Part shown: positions 48,627 to 56,084 of the stretch, one piece after another
Position numbering within the stretch: the first letter of the stretch is position 1
How the letters are laid out: each line of letters begins with the position of its first letter
Assembly (NCBI RefSeq): GCF_007002745.1
Contig: NZ_SGNY01000001.1
Location: forward strand, 992,001 to 1,056,000
DNA from: Martinezella rhizogenes
GTDB taxonomy: Bacteria > Pseudomonadota > Alphaproteobacteria > Rhizobiales > Rhizobiaceae
Direction: 5' to 3'
DNA: 64,000 nucleotides
Translations under genes and position numbers: made by a program
The notes under the pieces: generated by a model
Told to the model about the DNA's origin: nothing
Database searches by the model: none
The model's input: only the letters and a program-made list of their open reading frames with translations

Positions 48627-49099
48627 CAGAAAGCACCTCCGAGAATATCCCCGAGGCTGGAAACGCCGACAGAGGAAAACGGGGTCGACTCCGGCAGGAT
48701 GATCAGGCCCATCGTCACGTCGAGTTGTCGGCCGACGCCGTCGACCGGATGCAGGCGCTCTTCATCGTAGTCGAGCGTTTCGATGACGCAGAGACCAAGC
48801 GCCTCACCGAGGTAATTTCCGCGTAGGCGAATGAACGGGACGATCGACTGGCGACGGTGGTGTGCTTTCAGGATGGCGACCGAATCCAGACCACCGAAAA
48901 TATGCGGAAAGGTCATGGCCTCGATCGTCACCAGTTCGGCGTCCGGACCCGTCGCCTGATACCTCAAACCGCCCTGCACAGGATGGGCCGGAAAGCGCGC
49001 TGAAGACGAGTAACTGACGCGCTGGGGGTTCATCCCGATTATGCAAAGCCTCGCGCCTCCGATCGATATCAGCGCGCCGTTTTCAACAAAGATGCTCAT
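48626..49099 (-). CDS. Phage tail protein U
   Basis: A 157-residue P2 gpU-like tail terminator. Markers include RVSYSSSARFPAHPVQGGLRYQ, TFPHIFGGLDSVAILK and a C-terminal LDVTMGLIILPESTPFSSVG. It overlaps gpT by four bases. Confidence 0.82.
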   Translation of the reverse strand: MSIFVENGALISIGGARLCIIGMNPQRVSYSSSARFPAHPVQGGLRYQATGPDAELVTIEAMTFPHIFGGLDSVAILKAHHRRQSIVPFIRLRGNYLGEALGLCVIETLDYDEERLHPVDGVGRQLDVTMGLIILPESTPFSSVGVSSLGDILGGAF

Positions 49100-51372
49100 G
49101 CCAGCCTCGGGCCGAGGTCATAGAACGAACGAGAGCGCGCCTGCTCGATCGCCCGCGACTGCTCCCGCCGGGCCTTCACTGCGGCAAGCTTGGCATTCGG
49201 CGTTGTAATGTTCTGTGTCAGCCTGACGTTGCTGGATTGCTGCAACGAAGAGTGCTTCTCACCGGCGGGCGCTGGCGCTGGGACTGATGCAGGAGGGACG
49301 AATGTGGGCGAAATCGTCGGCGACACTGTGAAGCCGAGTACAGACTTAATGTAGTCCGCGATGCTACTCGCCTCAGCTTTTGCCGCCTCTCCCTCGCTGG
49401 AAAGCGCGCTATTATAGGCCGCCATCCCTTCTTTAGCGGCCTGCCCGAATTCGGCGGGCCTCGGTGTCGGAACTGGTATGGCTCCAGTTGATGCACCAAG
49501 GTCTCCGCTTGTTCCGCCACCGATGGCCATGTGTTTACGGAAGCTGAAATCGGGATCGGCGGCATCGCCAAGAAGAAACCGTTTCGCGGCGGATGGCCGG
49601 CCTTCGCCACCAGTATCGACGGCAAGCTTGGTGAACCACTCCAAGAGGCCGTACGCTGGCGCGACGGAGAGAGGATTTTTTTGCTCATTTTCCCGAGCAC
49701 GTTCCATTGCGGAAGAGGCATGCTCAGCTAGAGATGTGAGAAGCGGAAGCAGAGGTGCCGCAAGTGATTTGATGTTTGTGCCAATGTTCGCGGAAAGACG
49801 ATCTTTTTGTGTTTCGAAATTGCCCGTTGAGGTCTCGTAGTCCTTTGCGATCGTACCTTCGGCGCCGCCCATTCGCCCGACCATCGCTTTCATCTCATCG
49901 ATGTCTTTGAAAATCGCCGCCAGACCTGCATAGGACTCGCTGTTGCGGAACAGTTCTTTGAACTTTGGCTCGTCACCGCCAATCAATTTTCGATAGCCTT
50001 CGATCATAGCTAGAACGGGATCATCCCCCCGTTTCAACGCATTTTGTTTGGTTTGATTCGGGTCAAACCCCATCTTTTGGGCGCGATCGACAACCTCTGG
50101 CGCGGTCAGGTCGGAGAGGAGCGCCTCAAATCGGGTTTTCGCTTGGTCGCCGGAACCAGTGGTTTTTCGGATCGATTGAGACATGGCGGTAGCTAATTTG
50201 ACCCCCTCGAAGCCTTCAGAACCCTGAGCAGCCATAGCGGCGAGCATCGATGGAAACTGGCGAGCCATGTCCTTGACCTCGAACTGCCCTTCTTTTCCAC
50301 CGACAGCCATCGTGTCGTATGCGCGCATCATCTGATTGGCAGGGATTTTCATGTTGTTGCGTAAAGCAATCGAAGTATTTGCAGCGTCTTCAGGGTTTGA
50401 ATTGGTTGCTTTCGCAAAAACAAGGACGTCATCCGTCATTGTCGCAGCGTCTGCGCTGGCAAGCCCGCCGGCCTGTAACGCACCAAAGACGCCCATAGCA
50501 CCTTGGGTTCCGACACCGCGCCGAGCACCTGCGCGCCCGAGCATCTGACGGTATTTTTCGCGTTCCGTTTCATCGAACCCGCCAGTCGTCTGCAACTGGT
50601 CCATTGAAAATTCGTCTTTGCCCGCCGCATTTATCGCGGCTCCGCCCGCGACCGCTGCCCCGGCCGGAAGCGCACCGGCAAGATAGGCCCCACCAGCTCC
50701 GATGGCGACAGGTAGGCCGAACTGATCAACTGCGCCTTCCAGCGTGGACATCCGAGTGCCGGGTGCACCGCTGCTAGAGTGGGGACCGCGCCCGCCGGCC
50801 GACCATCCCCGCACCGACCGGAGCTTCGCATCGGCCGCATCGGCCGCCGTGCCAATCTGCTTTATCGCCGACTCGGCAGCGACCGCATCGGCCTTCAAAT
50901 TTGAAAAAGCGCCATCGCCGATCCGGCCGATCGCAGCTCGCGTGACGTTAGATTGCTGCTCGATGCCCTTCAGGCTGGCCTCAGCCGATATTGCATCTGC
51001 TTTCAGGTTCCCAAAGCCGTCGCCGATACGAGCAATAGCGAGCCGCGTATTATCGGCGCGATCCCTGATCTTCGCTAAGGACGTTTCCGCCTTAGCTGCA
51101 TCAGCTTTGAAGTTATCGAAACCGGACCCTGTTTTGCCGATCGCCCGACGAAGCTGATCGGCCTCTTTTTCAATCTGACCAAGTTTGATCTTGGCAGCGT
51201 CGGCTTTACGACCAACGTCAACGAGACCTCGTGAGAGCGTGTCGCCGCCCTTGACGCGGCCAAGCTGCTCAGCGGTCTTCTTGAGGTCTCTAAGGTCGCG
51301 CTCGGCTTCACCAGCCGGGCGGGAAAGCTGGTTGAGCAGCCGCAAACGCAGAGAAACATCCATAGTGCTCAT
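49096..51372 (-). CDS. Phage tail tape measure protein (gpT-like)
   Basis: A 758-residue protein that sets tail length. The first 200 residues are coiled coil with three 35-residue repeats (residues 75-179); a hydrophobic segment (VAIGAGGAYLAGALPAGAAVAGG) and the TP901-type core (QFEVKDMARQFPSMLAAMAAQG) follow. Its ATG overlaps the E' stop codon (ATGA), so translation is coupled to the frameshifted chaperone. Confidence 0.9.
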   Translation of the reverse strand: MSTMDVSLRLRLLNQLSRPAGEAERDLRDLKKTAEQLGRVKGGDTLSRGLVDVGRKADAAKIKLGQIEKEADQLRRAIGKTGSGFDNFKADAAKAETSLAKIRDRADNTRLAIARIGDGFGNLKADAISAEASLKGIEQQSNVTRAAIGRIGDGAFSNLKADAVAAESAIKQIGTAADAADAKLRSVRGWSAGGRGPHSSSGAPGTRMSTLEGAVDQFGLPVAIGAGGAYLAGALPAGAAVAGGAAINAAGKDEFSMDQLQTTGGFDETEREKYRQMLGRAGARRGVGTQGAMGVFGALQAGGLASADAATMTDDVLVFAKATNSNPEDAANTSIALRNNMKIPANQMMRAYDTMAVGGKEGQFEVKDMARQFPSMLAAMAAQGSEGFEGVKLATAMSQSIRKTTGSGDQAKTRFEALLSDLTAPEVVDRAQKMGFDPNQTKQNALKRGDDPVLAMIEGYRKLIGGDEPKFKELFRNSESYAGLAAIFKDIDEMKAMVGRMGGAEGTIAKDYETSTGNFETQKDRLSANIGTNIKSLAAPLLPLLTSLAEHASSAMERARENEQKNPLSVAPAYGLLEWFTKLAVDTGGEGRPSAAKRFLLGDAADPDFSFRKHMAIGGGTSGDLGASTGAIPVPTPRPAEFGQAAKEGMAAYNSALSSEGEAAKAEASSIADYIKSVLGFTVSPTISPTFVPPASVPAPAPAGEKHSSLQQSSNVRLTQNITTPNAKLAAVKARREQSRAIEQARSRSFYDLGPRLA
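50833..51150 (-). repeat. Three 35-codon repeats in the tape measure gene
   Basis: Residues 75, 110 and 145 each begin a copy of the pattern RxAIxRxGxGFxNxKADAxxAExSL. The copies differ in sequence, so this is an old repeat, probably related to tail length. Confidence 0.75.
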
Positions 51373-52030
51373 CGTCGGCGGTCCCACGTTTCCTTGTAAA
51401 TTGCGTCGGCCTCGATGTACCAGCGCAGCATTTCATCCCACGGCATAGCTAATGCCGTGGAAAGATCGGTCAGTACCGCCGCAGTGCGAGATGTTACCTT
51501 TCGCCAGTCGGTCAGCCTTATGACGATGCGGACTGGTCCATCTCCGCCGGGCGGAAGTAGCGGGGCAAAAAATCGTAACAAGCCTCCGCAACAAGCTCAC
51601 CGTCATCGGAGATCAGGCCTCTCAGAACGCTTGCCGGTAGACCAGTCATAGCGCCGTAAATGTCGAAGTTGTCCGGAACGTCAGCGGGCCGTTTGTCGAT
51701 GATGTTTCCCACTTCTCCGGTTGTCAGCCGGCGAACCGAGATCGTACGAACGGGATTTCCTTGCCAATTGAAGGGGAACTTCAGAGGGATGTTCCGAAGC
51801 ACATCAGAGTTTTCTTCGAGAAGAAAATCTAGCGTCTCGATCTCCCTGTCCGGACCTTTTGTAACCACGGCGGAGGTCGCTTCTGTCGATGCACCTGATG
51901 CCGCAGTGACGCTATCGCCCCACATATCGCGGGGCGGAAGCGGGATTTCTTCGAATTCCACGTCGCTGGGGTCCGACTTGGACTGAGGGACCGCCACACG
52001 GGCGGTCAAAGTGTCGTCGCTTTTCTGCAT
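51369..52030 (-). CDS. Tail assembly chaperone fusion E-E' (by -1 frameshift)
   Basis: A -1 slip on T-TTT-TTG at 51572-51566 joins residues 1-155 of E to 65 residues read in the -1 frame (APLLPPGGDGPVRIVIR to the end ETWDRRR), giving a 220-residue fusion. The -1 frame stays open to the stop codon that overlaps the tape measure start. In P2 this fusion is needed for tail assembly around the tape measure. Confidence 0.85.
51518..52030 (-). CDS. Tail assembly chaperone E
   Basis: The 170-residue zero-frame product. Its body, PLKFPFNWQGNPVRTISVRRLTTGEVGNI, is the tail assembly chaperone domain, followed by a helical segment, and ends shortly after the slippery site (QSASS). It would be made in excess over the E-E' fusion. 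Confidence 0.88.
   Translation of the reverse strand: MQKSDDTLTARVAVPQSKSDPSDVEFEEIPLPPRDMWGDSVTAASGASTEATSAVVTKGPDREIETLDFLLEENSDVLRNIPLKFPFNWQGNPVRTISVRRLTTGEVGNIIDKRPADVPDNFDIYGAMTGLPASVLRGLISDDGELVAEACYDFLPRYFRPAEMDQSASS
51566..51572 (-). promoter_or_regulatory. Programmed -1 frameshift site TTTTTTG
   Basis: The heptamer lies in the correct phase (GA-T TTT TTG) in gene E. It matches the T-TTT-TTG slip site known from phage P2 gene E. Confidence 0.88.
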
Positions 52031-52049
52031 GTACGATGCCCTTTGGCTA

Positions 52050-52595
52050 TCATGCCGAGATCAGATTGTTGAACTCGGCCGTGTAATTCACACCGTTGAT
52101 GATCAGGGTGTTGTTCTGGATGTCGAACTTGTGGATGACTTTGCCATCCATCATGTCCTGATAGAGAACGATGGAAGACCAACGGAGCCGCGTGGCCGCC
52201 GTAGACTTCTGCCCCTTGACGCCTCCCTGCTCGAAGTTGTTGAGCAAGCCTTTGAGGATAACGGTGCGGCCCTTCAACTGAGGCGAAGCTGATGCATTGG
52301 CCTCACCCGTGGAGTTGGCCGGGAATACATTGAGCAGCGCCTCGTAATAGGCGATCGTCGTCCAGTCACCGGGTTCCCGGCCGAAACGCGTCTTGAGGTC
52401 CTCGTGGACGCCGTTGACGCTCATCTCGCAAGTAAGAGGCTGGATTTCCGCCGGCAGCTCGAAGCCGAACCAGCCGCCGCCCATGACCATCGGCAACATT
52501 TCCCGGCTCAGCGCCGGCAGCGTCGTTTCGTCAATGCGGAGGCGCTGGTTGATCTCGCCGCAGTACCAGTTCGCGCCGCGAATAATGCGATCCAT
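52050..52595 (-). CDS. Phage major tail tube protein FII
   Basis: A 181-residue P2 FII-like tube protein starting MDRIIRGANWYCGEINQRL, with GGGWFGFELPAEIQPLTCEMSVNG and a C-terminal MMDGKVIHKFDIQNNTLIINGVNY. It forms the inner tube of the contractile tail. Confidence 0.92.
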   Translation of the reverse strand: MDRIIRGANWYCGEINQRLRIDETTLPALSREMLPMVMGGGWFGFELPAEIQPLTCEMSVNGVHEDLKTRFGREPGDWTTIAYYEALLNVFPANSTGEANASASPQLKGRTVILKGLLNNFEQGGVKGQKSTAATRLRWSSIVLYQDMMDGKVIHKFDIQNNTLIINGVNYTAEFNNLISA

Positions 52596-52607
52596 ATGAA
52601 GGCTCCT

Positions 52608-53864
52608 TTACGCGGTAACGCGAATGTTGGAATTGCCGAGAGCGGCCAGCGCCGACGCGATCGCCGACTCCAGGACATCGAAGGCCTCGGGCATCGGTTC
52701 GTCGTAGAGCTGAAGATCGACCAGATCGGGCGTTTCGGCCCACCGCATTTTTACGCGCAATGCGCCGGCTTCGAGGATTGCCGCCGAGTTCAGCGCCTTC
52801 GACCAGATCAGCTCGTAGTCGATGATGGCGGTGAGCGTTTTCAGGTCGGACAGGAACTGGTCAGCGGCACGGTAGATCAGGGTCACGAGATGTGGCGTGA
52901 TGTCCTCGGAAAGGTACTGCCGCATCGGGCGAAGCATGGCTTTCTCGATCGCCCGGCGTGTCCGGATTTTCTTAATCGAGCGCCAGCTATTGACGGTCGG
53001 GTCGGTCGCCGTGGTGAAAGGTGCCCACAGCAGATTGCCTTCAATGATGGTGCCGACGCCCGCCTGCGCGAGCTGGTTGGCCTCGGAGGAAATATCGCCG
53101 TCCGTATAGCCGACTGGAACCGATGGACCGAGAACGCCGGTCAGCGGCCGGTTCCATGAGGCCTTGTAGGGCCCGCCAGTTTCCTTGTCGCGCCGGACCA
53201 TCGCGCCTGCCATATGTGGGGACAGCGCCCGCGTGACGTTACCAGCACCAAGGTTGACCACGGCCTGCGGGTAAAGCCCGATGACGTTCAGCGCCGTCGC
53301 GAAGTCCTCAGCCCATTCGATGGCCGCCTCGATCGAGGTGGACGGCGTGTCGCCAATCACCATGCAATCGATGATGCGATCGGCTACGACGCGGGCGGCC
53401 GCGACAACCGGATTGGCCGCTCCGCCGAGGCGAGCAGTCATGTAGCCGGGTGAAATGATGATGCCCGGTTCGATCTTCAGCTCACTCTTGGCATCGAGCA
53501 GCGCGTACATACCGGTCTTTGCGCCGGCGGAACCAACGATGTGGTTGGTCTCTTCGGAGAGCTTCTCGGCCGGAGCTGCGGCGCTCGAATGCTGCGTCCG
53601 GACGAAAGCGAGATCGGTGACAATCCCTTCCGACAGGAGCTGGTCGACGGTGTCGCGAACGACGCCGGTGCCAAGTTTCGCAACCTGCTCGACATTGTCG
53701 AGGGAGAGCCTGACAGGCTCATCGAGCGGAAAGGCGGCGTTGTCGGCCGTGGGTGCCGGCGCAACGATGCCGATTTTGGTGCTGTCGCGAGTATCGATCT
53801 TTGCGACAGTCGAACGAAGATTGGAAAACCGGCGTACGCCGACGAAATCCGTGGTGCCAGACAT
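52608..53864 (-). CDS. Phage tail sheath protein FI
   Basis: A 418-residue sheath protein. Markers are the N-terminal APTADNAAFPLDEPVRLS, VGSAGAKTGMYALLDAKSE, the middle FMIGDTPS-type region and the C-terminal TLIYRAADQFLSDLKTLTAI. It forms the outer contractile layer and is the first gene of a separate transcription unit after the terminator at 53957. Confidence 0.92.
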   Translation of the reverse strand: MSGTTDFVGVRRFSNLRSTVAKIDTRDSTKIGIVAPAPTADNAAFPLDEPVRLSLDNVEQVAKLGTGVVRDTVDQLLSEGIVTDLAFVRTQHSSAAAPAEKLSEETNHIVGSAGAKTGMYALLDAKSELKIEPGIIISPGYMTARLGGAANPVVAAARVVADRIIDCMVIGDTPSTSIEAAIEWAEDFATALNVIGLYPQAVVNLGAGNVTRALSPHMAGAMVRRDKETGGPYKASWNRPLTGVLGPSVPVGYTDGDISSEANQLAQAGVGTIIEGNLLWAPFTTATDPTVNSWRSIKKIRTRRAIEKAMLRPMRQYLSEDITPHLVTLIYRAADQFLSDLKTLTAIIDYELIWSKALNSAAILEAGALRVKMRWAETPDLVDLQLYDEPMPEAFDVLESAIASALAALGNSNIRVTA

Positions 53865-53956
53865 AAGCGGTCCCCGAAAAATAGTTTATCACGCAACTTG
53901 CGGGGAATATGGCTGACAGATGTCATGGTAGGTGGCTGACACTCGTCAGCACCATG

Positions 53957-53982
53957 AAAAAAGGGCGGTCGAAACCGCCCTT
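53957..53982 (-). terminator. Terminator between fibre module and tail sheath
   Basis: On the minus strand the perfect stem AAGGGCGGT / ACCGCCCTT with a TTCG-type loop is followed by TTTTTT. It ends the upstream transcript 44 bases after the fibre assembly gene, so the FI-to-D block needs its own promoter in 53865-53950. Confidence 0.9.
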
Positions 53983-54025
53983 GAAGCCCATTTAATGACC
54001 TATTTAAGGACGCCTGTCCATCCGG

Positions 54026-54463
54026 TCAGGCGTAGTTCGCAAGCGCCCAAACCCAAAGATCATCAAGCTGCGCCTGAGAAATGTTTTCAAGCTCGGCCAT
54101 TTGGTTCAACAGCGGATCGGTCCGACGATAAAGCTGGGCATCCTCGAAATAGACGATCGCCTGCTGCTTCTCGATGCCGTTAGGCATGGCGTCGATATGG
54201 GCTTTCACGCCCGCTTTGGTGACGCCGATTTCAGCGGCGGCAAGCCAGAAGCCAAGACGTGGGATTGGCGGGATTTCTGGAGTGGGCGGAACGTAGGCTT
54301 CTGGCACGTTGCCCGCCGCCAGCCAATCATCCCGCATCCGGCGCAAATGGGTATCGGCGGGGATGGAGAGATCATCTGCCCACGAAGTCCCGTCGCCCAT
54401 AACAATCAGAATGGACGTAAACGGCGGTGGAGAAGTCCGTCGAATAGAAGTAATCATTCTCAA
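54026..54463 (-). CDS. Tail fibre assembly-like protein
   Basis: A 145-residue protein, last gene of the fibre module, overlapping the stop of the fibre gene by four bases. It has PEAYVPPTPEIPPIPRLGFWLAAAEIGVTK and a C-terminal helical AQLDDLWVWALANYA, a layout seen in small proteins encoded after rhizobial phage fibres. The chaperone role is inferred from position. Confidence 0.6.
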   Translation of the reverse strand: MRMITSIRRTSPPPFTSILIVMGDGTSWADDLSIPADTHLRRMRDDWLAAGNVPEAYVPPTPEIPPIPRLGFWLAAAEIGVTKAGVKAHIDAMPNGIEKQQAIVYFEDAQLYRRTDPLLNQMAELENISQAQLDDLWVWALANYA

Positions 54464-55932
54464 ACCCTCGCGTCAGCGACCCATAGGTTGTTGGCTTGGA
54501 AGGTGTCCTGCCTTCCATTGATAGACGCCGTAAGTGTTTCCACCCCACCAAAGCCGGTGAAACCGGCGCTTACGGCAACACTGGGGATAGCTCGCATTCT
54601 AGTTCCGATGTCCATGTAACAAGACTTAGTTCGCACATCCGCTCCATTTCCCGTGATGCTATCCGGAAGCGCAACCTTAGGGATGGTCGAGCGGAAATAG
54701 TACCGCAAGCAAGCCCGCCAGACGTCGCCAATGTTGGGGAGTTCCCATTCCGGCAATTGCCCTCCGGCGTAAAGGCCGATGTCTGCCACCTCTACTACAT
54801 TCCCCACCGTTGCCATGAACGGGGTAAGGGACGTCGTGGCGACGAAATCTCCGTTGGCCCACTCGTTTTCTTGGGCCGTAAGGAAGCTGCTGCCGCTGGA
54901 AAGCGTTATTCTAACGGATATTCCAGAAGCACTGCTGTCCTTCACCCACGTGCCAGTTTTGCACCCCGGAACTACCGCCGTTATCAGTTTATCCTTGTTC
55001 GCCTCTGCCGCCGTCACCGTGAACATTTTGACGTAGGATCGGGTGAGGCTAGTGTTGGTGAACGAAAGACCGTAATTTCCCTGAGGAAGCTTCACAACGC
55101 CGCGCCATACGAACGGCACAGCGTCAGCCGTTCCGAATTTGAGGTCGGCAACGTCGATACCCTCAATCGGAAATACGACTCCGTAATAGTCTCCCGTGCC
55201 ATAAGCGGCATCGGCAGTAAGAACGGTTGCTCTGAACCGGTACGGCGAACCGCCGGGCGTGTCAGATGCGACTTGTCCCGCCCTGAGAACGCCGCCACCC
55301 GTGGAATTTACATGGACGCCGTCCATGACGTATTGAGCGGTACCGACATCGACAGTTGCGCCAAGAGCCCTGTCTTGGCAAACTTGGAAAGCCGGGTTCA
55401 GTTGTCGATTTCGCCGACTGGCTTTCGTTTCAAGTGCCGCCTTTTGCGCATCACTGATGGGCTTGTCCTTGTCAGCTGTATTATCAGCATTCGCCAGACC
55501 GACATCACCCTTCGCCAAGACCACATCGTCCGACAGTTCCTTACCATTCACCTTGCGGGAGTTCGGCACCTTGCTCGCCAGACCGTCAGACAGCGCCTGC
55601 GCCGTCGCGTAATACGAAGGCTCTTTGCCGCCAAACTTCAGCGTGTCGGGTGCTTTGCCACCGATGATGATCTGGTCGATTTGCGCTTGCGCAAGGTCAA
55701 TCGATGTTTTGAGGTTGGCAAGATACGGCGCGACATTGACTTGAATATAGTCGAGTGACGCCTGAATACCCTGCGCCTTCAGTGTCTCGAAGGTCGCTTC
55801 GAGTTGCTCACGATCAGTGATACGGTCAGCAAGGTCGCCGAACACCGCGTTCCATAGATCGACCGTAAACTCGGTCGGAGGCCAAGAAGGAAGCTGATAG
55901 CGATTATTGCGCGTTGGCGTAGTCAATGACAT
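54460..55932 (-). CDS. Phage tail fibre protein
   Basis: A 490-residue protein. A helical N-terminal part (residues 15-100) joins to the baseplate, a segment KLFGGKEPSYYATAQ-like fibre motif follows, then beta-rich regions typical of receptor-binding parts. The C-terminus (VAVSAGFTGFGGVETLTASINGRQ) is likely the host-binding end. It is the module most likely to vary between related phages. Confidence 0.75.
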   Translation of the reverse strand: MSLTTPTRNNRYQLPSWPPTEFTVDLWNAVFGDLADRITDREQLEATFETLKAQGIQASLDYIQVNVAPYLANLKTSIDLAQAQIDQIIIGGKAPDTLKFGGKEPSYYATAQALSDGLASKVPNSRKVNGKELSDDVVLAKGDVGLANADNTADKDKPISDAQKAALETKASRRNRQLNPAFQVCQDRALGATVDVGTAQYVMDGVHVNSTGGGVLRAGQVASDTPGGSPYRFRATVLTADAAYGTGDYYGVVFPIEGIDVADLKFGTADAVPFVWRGVVKLPQGNYGLSFTNTSLTRSYVKMFTVTAAEANKDKLITAVVPGCKTGTWVKDSSASGISVRITLSSGSSFLTAQENEWANGDFVATTSLTPFMATVGNVVEVADIGLYAGGQLPEWELPNIGDVWRACLRYYFRSTIPKVALPDSITGNGADVRTKSCYMDIGTRMRAIPSVAVSAGFTGFGGVETLTASINGRQDTFQANNLWVADARV

Positions 55933-56071
55933 CCTCCCCTTCCTGCTCGATGACGGTTTTCAAAACCGAGCCGGACATTTCGATTTTGTTGAGTGGCCGA
56001 TACCGAAACGGCCCGAGCGTCACCGGCCGCTTCAATTTGACGTCATAGGTCTTCTTTTCATCAATTTTCAT
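55904..56071 (-). CDS. 55-residue phage protein
   Basis: A small basic-acidic protein (MKIDEKKTYDVKLKRPVTLGPFRYRPLNK) whose end overlaps the start of the fibre gene by 29 bases. It starts 13 bases after the DUF4815 gene. A short beta-hairpin protein is likely; similar small genes occur next to fibre genes in rhizobial phages. Function unknown. Confidence 0.65.
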   Translation of the reverse strand: MKIDEKKTYDVKLKRPVTLGPFRYRPLNKIEMSGSVLKTVIEQEGEDVIDYANAQ

Positions 56072-56084
56072 GGATGCCTCGGGG

